Shown here: positions 6,251-12,962 of the stretch, piece by piece
How positions within the stretch are numbered: the stretch's first letter is position 1
Layout: every line of letters begins with the position of its first letter
Origin: Clostridia bacterium
GTDB lineage: Bacteria; Bacillota; Clostridia; Oscillospirales; Butyricicoccaceae
Direction: 5' to 3'
Assembly (NCBI GenBank): GCA_017547995.1
Contig: JAFYNW010000170.1
Location: 1-14,857, forward strand
DNA: 14,857 nt
The notes under the pieces: model-generated
What the model saw: the letters and a program-made list of their open reading frames with translations, nothing else
The model's database searches: none
Told to the model about the DNA's origin: nothing
Program-made: the position numbers and the translations under genes

Positions 6251-7750
6251 TTACATTGATGAAAGAAGAGATTTATAAAACTCAACTGCGACGCCGAGCG
6301 CTTCCTTCTTGATATATTCGTTTGTGCCGTGAATACTGTCGACCTGCTTCTGACTCATCATGACAGGAGTGAAGCGGTAGATATTTTCGGCAAACTTTTC
6401 ATAGTGCATCATATCGCTGCCGCGTGTGACGAGAGCAGGGATAACTGTGATAGCACCGAAATGCTTTTCGATAGTCTTGAGAAGAAGAGCATAACTTTCT
6501 GTATTTGTATCGGAAATCCTGGATGGCACTGCATCGCCGATAGCCTCGACTGTGACAGGAAGGTCTCTGAGAATAGCGCTGATATGCTCAATTACCTTTT
6601 CCACTGTATCGCCCTGAAGAATACGCACGTTTACGATAACGTGGGACTGGTCTGCGATGACGTTTGCCGCATCAGCACCCTTGAGCTGTGTAGGCACGAG
6701 AGTCGTTCTGAAAAGCGGAGCAATATGTCTGTCGTGACGGAAGGTCATATAGAGGAAAGGTCTCATGACGTGGTCGTTTGCAAGGCAGAAACGCTGGAAA
6801 TATGAGAGCGCAGGGCTGCTCATCTTGAGATAACGCTCTACGCAAGGAAGGAATCTTCTGTGCATAGGGGCATTTTCGATTCGGCATACAGCCTCGGAAA
6901 GAATGCCTACAGACGTCTTCTTGCCCGGCACAGCGGCATGGCCGCCTTCTGCATTGGCTGTGATTTTAACGCTCATGCTTGCCTTTTCGGCTACGGCAAC
7001 AACTGCCGCAGGGAAAAGCTTGTTGCCCATGTGGGCCGAGCTGAGTGCGCCGCCTTCGTTGAGAATAAACTCAAACTCCATATTGCGCTTTTCGAAATAT
7101 TCCGCAATCTTTGCCGCACCCTGACTGCCGCCTGTTTCTTCATCGGCACCGAAGGCAAAGTAAAGGTCGCGCTTTGGCGCATAACCGGAAGCGAGAAGGC
7201 TTTCGAGAGCTTCAAAAATGGCAATCATGCCGCCCTTGCAGTCGAGTGCGCCTCTGCCCCAGACAGCGCTGCCGTCATCGAAGCCGGAGAAAGGAGCTAC
7301 CTTCCATTCGCCCGAAGCAGGCACAACGTCCATGTGGCCGCAAAGCATGACAGGCTTTCTTTCAGAGCTCTGTGGTGACTTTACCTGCAAAAGCATAGCG
7401 CCCGAAGGGAGCACGCTGATTTTCGCCTTGGAGAATACGTTTTTATAACGATTTTTAAGGAATACGAGAAGCTTTTCAAGCTCGTCTCTGTCGCCCGTGA
7501 CCGTTACGCATCTGATAGCTTCCGAAAGGGACTTTGAAGCGCTTGCCACAGTGTCACTTTCAGGGGCGAGATATTTTATCTCACCGCGTCTTTTCGGCAC
7601 GGATGGAAGACGGGAGGTTTTTACCACACCGATGACAAGATAGCCGATGGCGATGAGCGCAAGGACGATATTTGTCACAGTGCCGTAGTAATAGGTGTAA
7701 TTGCTAATAAAAATCTGGATATTTGCCCAGAGATCAGCGATAAATGTCAT
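6251..7750 (-). CDS. Membrane-anchored M20 family metallopeptidase (carboxypeptidase S / PM20D1-like)
   Basis: The 499-residue protein has one N-terminal membrane helix (about residues 26-43) followed by an M20-type dizinc hydrolase domain. Visible metal and catalytic residues are H139 and D141 in GHMDVVP, the bridging D170 in Gly-Arg-Gly-Ala-Leu-Asp, the catalytic E194 and ligand E195 in Ala-Asp-Glu-Glu-Thr-Gly-Gly, E222 in Asn-Glu-Gly-Gly, and H474 in a C-terminal His-Gly-Thr-Asn. The lid/dimerisation domain lies between about 255 and 400. The spacing and the Trp-Gly-Arg-Gly context fit the carboxypeptidase S / PM20D1 branch, which cuts peptides or N-acyl amino acids; the substrate is not known. 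The ATG has GAGGT 6 nt upstream and overlaps the end of ribF by 17 nt, so it is coupled to ribF and the glutamate mutase operon. Confidence 0.85.
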   Translation of the reverse strand: MTFIADLWANIQIFISNYTYYYGTVTNIVLALIAIGYLVIGVVKTSRLPSVPKRRGEIKYLAPESDTVASASKSLSEAIRCVTVTGDRDELEKLLVFLKNRYKNVFSKAKISVLPSGAMLLQVKSPQSSERKPVMLCGHMDVVPASGEWKVAPFSGFDDGSAVWGRGALDCKGGMIAIFEALESLLASGYAPKRDLYFAFGADEETGGSQGAAKIAEYFEKRNMEFEFILNEGGALSSAHMGNKLFPAAVVAVAEKASMSVKITANAEGGHAAVPGKKTSVGILSEAVCRIENAPMHRRFLPCVERYLKMSSPALSYFQRFCLANDHVMRPFLYMTFRHDRHIAPLFRTTLVPTQLKGADAANVIADQSHVIVNVRILQGDTVEKVIEHISAILRDLPVTVEAIGDAVPSRISDTNTESYALLLKTIEKHFGAITVIPALVTRGSDMMHYEKFAENIYRFTPVMMSQKQVDSIHGTNEYIKKEALGVAVEFYKSLLSSM

Positions 7751-8636
7751 TTTTTACCTCGTTGATGAGAGTATATGCAGATTCCCTGTCCTTTGCAATC
7801 TGCACCTTGAGTGCATCGATGCTTGGGAATTTGTGCTCATCGCGAATCTTTTCAAGAAACTCGATTTTCACTTCCCTGCCGTACATATCACCCGAAAAAT
7901 CAAGGATATGACATTCGATAAAGACGTGGGAATCATCGTAAAACGTAGGGCGGACGCCTACGTTGGTTATTCCAAAGTAAGTTTGTTTGTTGTGGCTGTG
8001 TCTTGTGAGATAAACGCCGTTTTTAGGCAAGACGTAGCCCTTTTTCGCTGCAAGATTGATTGTCGGGAAGCCAATCTGTCTGCCCTTCTGCGCGCCCCTG
8101 ACAACTTCGCCTGTGATGGAGAATGGTCTGCCGAGAAGCTCGCAAGCCGTTTTCACGTCGCCCTCGCCGATAACCGAGCGGATGAGCGTCGAGCTGACTG
8201 TCAGCCCGTGGGACATTTCGTGGCCGAGGCAGTATGGCTTTATGCCTATGCTTTCCCAGATTTCGATGCCGTATTCACCCCAGCCTGCACCCTTTTTGCC
8301 GAATGTATAATTTTCGCCGTAGACGACAGCCTCGGCATTATACTCATTCTTGAGCATGAGGGCAAAGTCAAGAGGAGAAATTGCTGCAAATTCTTTTGTA
8401 AACTCGACAAAAAAGACTTCCTTGATGCCAAGCTCTTTCATAAGATGCTCTCTCTCTTTTGAGGAGACGATTTTAAGAGGGGCTTTGCCTGTAAGCACGC
8501 CCTTCGGATGATTTTTCATAGTGAGCGCACATGGATTAAGGCCGAGCTCCTGAGAAAGCTCAATTGTGCGCTTCAAGATTTGACGGTGTCCGATATGGAC
8601 ACCGTCAAAAAAGCCTAAAGCTATAATATTTTTCAC
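7734..8636 (-). CDS. ribF: Bifunctional riboflavin kinase / FAD synthetase
   Basis: RibF phosphorylates riboflavin to FMN and adenylates FMN to FAD. The N-terminal nucleotidyltransferase domain shows FDGVHIGHR at residues 10-18 and a Ser-Ser-Thr-Leu-Ile-Arg motif at 148-153. The C-terminal kinase domain shows GRQIGFPTIN at 185-194 and Asn-Val-Gly-Val-Arg-Pro-Thr at 215-221. Length (300) is normal. The start is a GTG at 8634-8636, 10 nt after the glmE stop, with no clear Shine-Dalgarno sequence; no in-frame ATG fits upstream and the protein begins right where the family begins, so translation probably depends on ribosomes arriving from glmE. A perfect 13 bp hairpin lies in codons 10-19. In most Firmicutes ribF follows truB or rbfA; here it sits in a glutamate mutase operon. 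Confidence 0.95.
   Translation of the reverse strand: MKNIIALGFFDGVHIGHRQILKRTIELSQELGLNPCALTMKNHPKGVLTGKAPLKIVSSKEREHLMKELGIKEVFFVEFTKEFAAISPLDFALMLKNEYNAEAVVYGENYTFGKKGAGWGEYGIEIWESIGIKPYCLGHEMSHGLTVSSTLIRSVIGEGDVKTACELLGRPFSITGEVVRGAQKGRQIGFPTINLAAKKGYVLPKNGVYLTRHSHNKQTYFGITNVGVRPTFYDDSHVFIECHILDFSGDMYGREVKIEFLEKIRDEHKFPSIDALKVQIAKDRESAYTLINEVKNDIYR
8579..8609 (-). other. Perfect 13 bp hairpin inside the ribF signature codons
   Basis: TTTGACGGTGTCC at 8597-8609 (minus-strand sense) pairs exactly with GGACACCGTCAAA at 8579-8591 around a 5 nt loop. It begins 27 nt after the first base of the GTG start codon and spans the codons of FDGVHIGHR. No T run follows in the mRNA sense, so it is not a terminator. 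Confidence 0.6.
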
Positions 8637-8646
8637 GATATGCTGA

Positions 8647-10086
8647 TTATTCAGGTCTGCCTACGAGCTTACCTGCGGAGATAGCATAGATATCGTCGAT
8701 AACCATATTGAAGTTAGCTGGACGCTTTTCAAATACGGATCTTTCCTTCATCTTCTGCTGGTGGAATGCCTTGATTTCTTCGTCGAATGGAAGGTTACCG
8801 AATTCGAGGAAGCGAACTGCGCCTTCGTTGTCACGAGCTGGCATTGCGAGACCCTTGTTAGCAGAGGATGGAGCGAATGGAACGTCGAGAACGCCTGCTT
8901 CGAAGCCTGCTACTGTAGCTGTTTCGAAATCGTCGCCGCCGAGTTCGAGAGCCTTGTTGAGGATAGCTCTTGTTTCCTTCATGATCATTTCCTTTTCAGC
9001 CATAGCACGTGGGCCGTTCTTCATGATCTGGCAGGAGAGCATGTTGCAGAGCTGCTTTGTTGTTCTGAGACCAGCTGCGTTAGCCTGCATTGTTGGGATA
9101 CCGAAAGCTTCGTGTGGAGTCTTTACGATAACCTTTGTTGCACCTGCGAGAACTGCTACTGCAGCACCCCAGGAGATAACACCGTATGCCTGAGCTTCGT
9201 CCTGTGGGAAGCCGCCCATCCACTGGTGGAATACTGTGTAAACGTTAACGTCGTCATAGCCGTACTTCTTGAGGTATTCTTCTGTGATATCCTTAAGAGC
9301 TGCGATAGCACCAACGTCCTGGTAAATGTTACCACACTGGCCGTAACCAACTGTGATGTTCTTAACGCCCTGTTCAGCAGCGAGGAGAGCTTCGAGAACA
9401 GCAACAGCGTGGGAGATACATGGTGGAACGAGTGTACCTGTGAGTGGGCCGTATGGTTCACGGTCGATAGAAACGCCAGCTTCTTCGTAGAGACCTACGA
9501 GTCTGTCAACGTACTTCCACTTACGGATTGTTTCTTCCATTGGAATGTTCTTGCAGTATGGAACGTTGTAGGAGATACCGCCGCCTTCGAAGGATGTGAA
9601 GCCGCCTGCGAATGTGATTTCAGCGAGGAGACGTGCGTCTGGTGTACCGTGACGAACCTGAACTGGAACGTTGAGGGAGTCGATGATGTGACGGCAAGCG
9701 TCTACACCGTGGTTAACAGCTGGGAAGCCGTTGAGCATGCTCTTACCGGAACGGAGGGATTCTTCGATACCGTGCTGAGCTTCTGTGTAACGGTTATGTC
9801 TTGTGTAAGAGTCGATTGTAGAAGGAAGGAGGTCTGCCTGACCTTCGTTCTGGAGATATGTGAGGAGCTCGAGGTGTTCATCAAGAAGAGCAACACCAGC
9901 ACGAGGCTGAATGAGTGTGATGCCTTCTGCCTTAGCCTTTGCGAGCTTCTTTGTAAATACCATGTGGTCTGGCTTAGACTTGTGGTACTTTACTGCTTCT
10001 TCGAAATTTACCGCTTTACCAGTGTGCCATGTGTTAAGAGCTTCTTCCTGGCTTCTGCGGAATACGTCCATTGACAATTTAGCCAT
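8647..10086 (-). CDS. glmE: Methylaspartate (glutamate) mutase, catalytic subunit E
   Basis: GlmE/MutE is the large subunit of coenzyme B12-dependent glutamate mutase (EC 5.4.99.1), which interconverts L-glutamate and L-threo-3-methylaspartate by a radical mechanism together with subunit S. The 479-residue length and the sequence along the whole chain match the family: an N-terminal Ile-Gln-Pro-Arg-Ala-Gly, a Val-Arg-His-Gly-Thr-Pro-Asp-Ala-Arg at about 143-151, a Glu-Gly-Gly-Gly-Ile-Ser-Tyr-Asn-Val-Pro-Tyr near 168-178, and a Gly-Tyr-Gly-Gln-Cys-Gly-Asn segment near 254-260, all in a TIM-barrel protein. The ATG has GAGGAAAG about 7 nt upstream and follows mutL after 21 nt. The gene avoids TTA, CTA and TCA codons so strictly that an open frame of 437 codons runs antisense to it, a sign of highly biased, probably highly expressed coding. 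Confidence 0.95.
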   Translation of the reverse strand: MAKLSMDVFRRSQEEALNTWHTGKAVNFEEAVKYHKSKPDHMVFTKKLAKAKAEGITLIQPRAGVALLDEHLELLTYLQNEGQADLLPSTIDSYTRHNRYTEAQHGIEESLRSGKSMLNGFPAVNHGVDACRHIIDSLNVPVQVRHGTPDARLLAEITFAGGFTSFEGGGISYNVPYCKNIPMEETIRKWKYVDRLVGLYEEAGVSIDREPYGPLTGTLVPPCISHAVAVLEALLAAEQGVKNITVGYGQCGNIYQDVGAIAALKDITEEYLKKYGYDDVNVYTVFHQWMGGFPQDEAQAYGVISWGAAVAVLAGATKVIVKTPHEAFGIPTMQANAAGLRTTKQLCNMLSCQIMKNGPRAMAEKEMIMKETRAILNKALELGGDDFETATVAGFEAGVLDVPFAPSSANKGLAMPARDNEGAVRFLEFGNLPFDEEIKAFHQQKMKERSVFEKRPANFNMVIDDIYAISAGKLVGRPE

Positions 10087-10107
10087 AATACTTTCCTCTC
10101 TCAGTAT

Positions 10108-11493
10108 TTATTTTCTGTTGATAATTTCTTTTTTCATTATTTCAAGCGCAACTTCAGGCAGCTTTGTGGAAAGCAGGCCCATTGCGGAAAGGATGTAGCT
10201 CTTGTCCAGTAAGATTTCTGCGTTCTTTGGACGGAGAGAATACATATCATCCATAGAGTACATAGCTTCGGAAAGGATTTCCTTATAGTCAGGGGAAGAA
10301 ATTACGATACCGCCTGTACCTACTATATACTTTACTGCGCTGAGGTCTTTACCTTCCTGCATGAAACGTTCACCGAGTGGTGTGTAAACAGGAGTGATAA
10401 AGCCGGAATGTCTTTTTACGCTGATTCTTGTAGCAGCCTTGCCGACAGCAACGTCGACCTTCTGCTCAACTTCGTTTTCAGGGAGAAGCTCAGGATTTGC
10501 ATTGAACTTCTTGATTGTAGCTTCCACTTCTTCTTCGGAAACGCCTGCCACTCTTGCGAGCTTTTCAGCGCCTTCCATTTCAAGAATGTATGGGGAGCTC
10601 CAGCGCATACCAAGGTCGCCTTCAACACTTCTCTTATACTTAGGATGTGGAAGACCCTTGAGTGTCGCACCCTGATAGAGGCATTCGCCTTCTGTTGCGG
10701 AATATACGTCGGTTGTTGCGCCGCCGATATCAACGCATACAAAAGAGCCTACGCCTTCTGTTTTATCTGTACCCTTGGAAAGGAGTGTGATAGCTTCGAG
10801 CACAGCGGCAGGAGTCGGGATAATATCACCGTCAACGCGCTTTGCAAGGCTTTCAAGCCCCTTTGCCTCGATAATCTGCTTTAAGAATACCTTTCTTATC
10901 TGCTCTCTTGCAGGCTGGATATCGAGCACGCCGAATTCAGGCATAACGTTATCGCAAGGAACTGCGATTTTGCCAGCCTTTTCGAGGATTTCGCAGCATT
11001 CGTCTGTGGCATTCTTGTTGCCTGCAACGATTACTGTAAGCGGAACAGGGCAGTCTGCAAGTGCCTGAGCATTATGCAGGATAACCTGGCTGTTGCCGCC
11101 GTCCGTACCACCTGAAAGCAAGATAATATCAGGCATGAGCTTTGCAATTTCATTGATTTCCTTCTTGGAAAGCATGAAGGAATAAGATGCAAGCACCTTT
11201 GCGCCTGCGTTCTGTACAGCCAGAAGCGCAGCCTGTGATGTAAGCTCGGGAACAAGGCCTATTGCCACCATTTTAAGGCCGCCTGCTGCAGATGAACAGG
11301 CAAGCTTAAGGTCAAATTCCTTTATGCCGCACATTTCCATAACGGCATTTGCCGCCTTATCATAGCCTACGTTGACGTCGGTCGCAATTGTTGTGCTGGA
11401 CATTGCTCTGCCGATGACCTCAGCGTTTTCAAGGTCAACTGCAACTACCTTTGTGAAGGTACTGCCAACGTCGGCAAAAAGACCGTATTTCAT
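10108..11493 (-). CDS. mutL: Glutamate mutase reactivating ATPase MutL
   Basis: This MutL is the ASKHA-fold protein encoded between the two glutamate mutase subunits and is not the DNA mismatch-repair MutL. It is thought to reactivate the mutase by ATP-driven exchange of damaged cobalamin. The phosphate-1 motif is at residues 6-16 (Ala-Asp-Val-Gly-Ser-Thr-Phe-Thr-Lys), a phosphate-2 motif Val-Asp-Ile-Gly-Gly-Ala-Thr-Thr-Asp-Val lies about halfway, and an adenosine-type Gly-Thr-Gly-Gly-Ile lies near the C-terminus. Length (461) is normal. The ATG follows the TAA of glmS after 6 nt; the ribosome binding site TGGGAG lies in the last codons of glmS. The place between glmS and glmE is the classical clostridial order glmS-mutL-glmE. 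Confidence 0.93.
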   Translation of the reverse strand: MKYGLFADVGSTFTKVVAVDLENAEVIGRAMSSTTIATDVNVGYDKAANAVMEMCGIKEFDLKLACSSAAGGLKMVAIGLVPELTSQAALLAVQNAGAKVLASYSFMLSKKEINEIAKLMPDIILLSGGTDGGNSQVILHNAQALADCPVPLTVIVAGNKNATDECCEILEKAGKIAVPCDNVMPEFGVLDIQPAREQIRKVFLKQIIEAKGLESLAKRVDGDIIPTPAAVLEAITLLSKGTDKTEGVGSFVCVDIGGATTDVYSATEGECLYQGATLKGLPHPKYKRSVEGDLGMRWSSPYILEMEGAEKLARVAGVSEEEVEATIKKFNANPELLPENEVEQKVDVAVGKAATRISVKRHSGFITPVYTPLGERFMQEGKDLSAVKYIVGTGGIVISSPDYKEILSEAMYSMDDMYSLRPKNAEILLDKSYILSAMGLLSTKLPEVALEIMKKEIINRK

Positions 11494-11499
11494 ATCAGA

Positions 11500-11904
11500 T
11501 TATTCTCCCAGGTCAATCTTGAGGTCTGCGATAGCAGCTGCTGGACGTGTGCCTGGTGCGTATACTCTGTTGAAGCCCATTTCCTTGAACTTCTTTTCTG
11601 TTTCTGCGAAGTCCTGCTTACCTACAACGAGGTTACCGCCAACGTACATGAGGATGTTGCCGATGCCAGCTTCGATGCACTTTTCGCGCATACCGCGGCA
11701 GTCGAGCTCGCCGTGGCCGTAGAGGGAAGAAACCATGATGCCGTCAGCATTAGTTTCGATAGCAGCCTTGATGAACTCGTCCTGAGAAACCATGATACCG
11801 AGGTTGACAACCTTGTATCCTGCTTCTGTAAACGCAAGGTTCAAAATTTTGTTACCGACTGCATGAACGTCAGCGCCGATAACGCCCATAACTAAAGTTT
11901 TCAT
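11500..11904 (-). CDS. glmS: Methylaspartate (glutamate) mutase, cobalamin-binding subunit S
   Basis: GlmS/MutS is the small B12-binding subunit of glutamate mutase and not the mismatch-repair MutS or glucosamine synthase. The 134 residues form one Rossmann-like cobalamin domain. D12, H14 and G17 make the Asp-x-His-x-x-Gly motif, H14 being the expected lower axial cobalt ligand; Ser-Ser-Leu-Tyr-Gly-His-Gly is at 59-65 and Gly-Gly-Asn-Leu-Val-Val-Gly at about 89-95, both lining the nucleotide tail pocket. Length and all key residues are normal. The ATG has AAAGGAGAG about 6 nt upstream and is the first gene of the operon. It is divergent from birA across 126 nt. No cobalamin riboswitch fits in that gap. 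Gene symbol follows clostridial usage; mutS/mamA are used elsewhere. Confidence 0.95.
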   Translation of the reverse strand: MKTLVMGVIGADVHAVGNKILNLAFTEAGYKVVNLGIMVSQDEFIKAAIETNADGIMVSSLYGHGELDCRGMREKCIEAGIGNILMYVGGNLVVGKQDFAETEKKFKEMGFNRVYAPGTRPAAAIADLKIDLGE

Positions 11905-11943
11905 ACTAGCTCTCCTTTGTTATTAACATAGTGATCCATTCTT

Positions 11944-11949
11944 ATTATA
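11944..11949 (-). promoter_or_regulatory. Candidate -10 box of the glmS operon
   Basis: A perfect TATAAT on the minus strand would start transcription near 11937, giving a leader of about 33 nt before glmS. The -35 position (about 11967-11972) reads GAAAAG and is weak, so an activator or an extended -10 effect may be involved. Confidence 0.45.
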
Positions 11950-11978
11950 TAGAATACATTTTACTACTTTTCCCTCGA

Positions 11979-12002
11979 TTTTGCAAGTATTTTGTTGCAA
12001 AA
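11979..12002. promoter_or_regulatory. Inverted repeat TTTTGCAA-N8-TTGCAAAA over the birA -35 box
   Basis: Two perfect 8 bp arms separated by 8 bp, so the arm centres are 16 bp apart. The right arm contains the birA -35 hexamer; the left arm lies upstream of the glmS promoter region. It could be an operator for one or both divergent units. AT-rich composition makes chance occurrence possible. Confidence 0.4.
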
Positions 12003-12023
12003 AAATCACAAAAGTGCTATAAT
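11995..12023 (+). promoter_or_regulatory. birA promoter
   Basis: TTGCAA (11995-12000), exactly 17 nt, then a perfect TATAAT (12018-12023). The expected start of transcription is 12028-12031, at or within 3 nt of the ATG at 12031, which implies a leaderless mRNA. Confidence 0.7.
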
Positions 12024-12030
12024 ATCTGCC

Positions 12031-12732
12031 ATGAACGGATTTATTATCAAAAAATATGAAAAACTGGCTTCAACCAACACTTTCCTTAAGGAAAATGCAC
12101 AAAGCTTTTCCGACCGTACGGTCATAACTGCCGACGTACAGACGGGCGGCAGGGGCAGACTTGGCAAAACCTTCCATTCGGAGGACGTTGGCGGCCTTTA
12201 TATGAGCGTCCTTTTAAGAGGATATGATTCACCGCAGGAGCTGACTGTGCGTGTGGCGGTCTGTGTGCACAGAGCCATCAAAAAGGCATTCGGTCTTGAC
12301 TGCGGCATAAAATGGGTGAACGATATTTATTACGGCGGCAGAAAGCTTTGCGGCATACTCTGCGAGCGAAGCGGCTCGGGTGATATTATATGCGGCATCG
12401 GTGTCAACGTGATGAAGCGTGACTTCCCTGATGAAATCAAGGATATCGCCTGCGCGATAGGTGAATTCTGCGAAGACGTCAGCCGTGAGAAAATGCTCGA
12501 GGCTATCCTGAGCGAATTTGACAATGCTCTGCGTGAGGATTTTGCTTCCATTCTTTCCTACTACAAGTCGAAGTGCTTTGTAATCGGTATGACAGTCCGC
12601 GTGCTTGTGGGTACTGAGGATTACGAGGCGCAGGTTATCGATATGGTTGAGGAAGGCAATCTGCTTGTGCGTAAGAATGACGGCAGCTTTGCGATTCTCA
12701 ACAGCGGCGAGATTGTATTGAAGATACGATAG
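12031..12732 (+). CDS. birA: Biotin--[acetyl-CoA-carboxylase] ligase, short form without DNA-binding domain
   Basis: The enzyme activates biotin with ATP and attaches it to the lysine of carboxylase carrier domains. The 233 residues hold GGRGRLGK at 39-46 (biotinyl-AMP loop), KWVND at 94-98 (KWPND in most relatives), Lys-Leu-Cys-Gly-Ile-Leu at 105-110, and a C-terminal SH3-like domain from about 185. There is no N-terminal winged helix, so it is the class I type that cannot repress biotin genes itself. I chose the ATG at 12031; an in-frame TTG at 11992 lies upstream of the -10 box and cannot be on the transcript. No Shine-Dalgarno sequence precedes the ATG, which fits a leaderless message. 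It is transcribed away from the glutamate mutase operon. Confidence 0.92.
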   Translation: MNGFIIKKYEKLASTNTFLKENAQSFSDRTVITADVQTGGRGRLGKTFHSEDVGGLYMSVLLRGYDSPQELTVRVAVCVHRAIKKAFGLDCGIKWVNDIYYGGRKLCGILCERSGSGDIICGIGVNVMKRDFPDEIKDIACAIGEFCEDVSREKMLEAILSEFDNALREDFASILSYYKSKCFVIGMTVRVLVGTEDYEAQVIDMVEEGNLLVRKNDGSFAILNSGEIVLKIR

Positions 12733-12734
12733 CG

Positions 12735-12811
12735 TCACCTACGGTGAAACTAAGTGTGCTTCGCACGTGAAGAAACGAAGCGGCTTTGCCATGAAGTGTT
12801 GCCTTCGGCAA
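12735..12811. repeat. Mini-hairpin array downstream of birA
   Basis: Four small hairpins follow in a row: TCACC/GGTGA (12735-12747), GTGC/GCAC (12756-12766), GGC/GCC around TTT (near 12782-12790) and TTGCC/GGCAA (12799-12811). Linkers such as GTGAAG and ATGAAGTG (12791-12798) resemble the ATGAATTG linkers at 2205-2249. The array starts 2 nt after the birA stop. No T run follows. Confidence 0.65.
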
Positions 12812-12815
12812 CGAT

Positions 12816-12898
12816 GTGGTATCTGCGATGCATTGAACAGACGGACGAGCAATGCTCGCCCCTACGTTTTGCGGTACGTCATAAATGCAGTACCCTAC
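12816..12898. repeat. Repeat modules: GGTATCTGCGATGC block and two CCTAC-ended stem-loops
   Basis: The block at 12816-12831 matches 2265-2280 at 15 of 16 positions. At 12842-12866 CGAGCA faces TGCTCG and the element ends in CCCCTACG, like 5611-5629. At 12871-12898 a GCGG...CCCTAC element has GGTAC/GTACC as outer stem and CAT/ATG as inner stem, parallel to 2292-2319 but with one stem pair changed from G-C to T-A. Confidence 0.65.
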
Positions 12899-12917
12899 AC
12901 AGGTTTTGCAAATCGCG

Positions 12918-12946
12918 GGAGATTCGTAACGAGGTTCAGAATGACA
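12918..12946. repeat. 29 nt GGAGATTC...GAATGACA block
   Basis: It has the same length and ends as 5568-5596, while the central ten bases differ (GTAACGAGGT here, TTCGCTTTGC there). ATTC/GAAT at the ends can pair. It ends 6 nt before the AGGAGG site of the next gene, so it forms part of that gene's leader. Small ORFs across 12754-13023 run over these repeats and are not believable genes. Confidence 0.6.
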
Positions 12947-12962
12947 ATATCAGGAGGATATT

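Noticed and set aside
8761..10074. 437-codon open frame on the plus strand opposite glmE
   Set aside because: It is fully antisense to a strongly supported gene, is unusually rich in Cys, Trp and Val as expected from reversed biased codons, and has no ribosome binding site or recognisable family.
11992..12030. Upstream TTG start for BirA
   Set aside because: It lies before the -10 box of the only visible promoter, and the BirA family begins at the later ATG.
11905..12030. Cobalamin riboswitch in front of the B12-dependent glmS operon
   Set aside because: The gap to birA is 126 nt and the expected leader only about 33 nt, far too short, and no B12-box-like sequence is visible.
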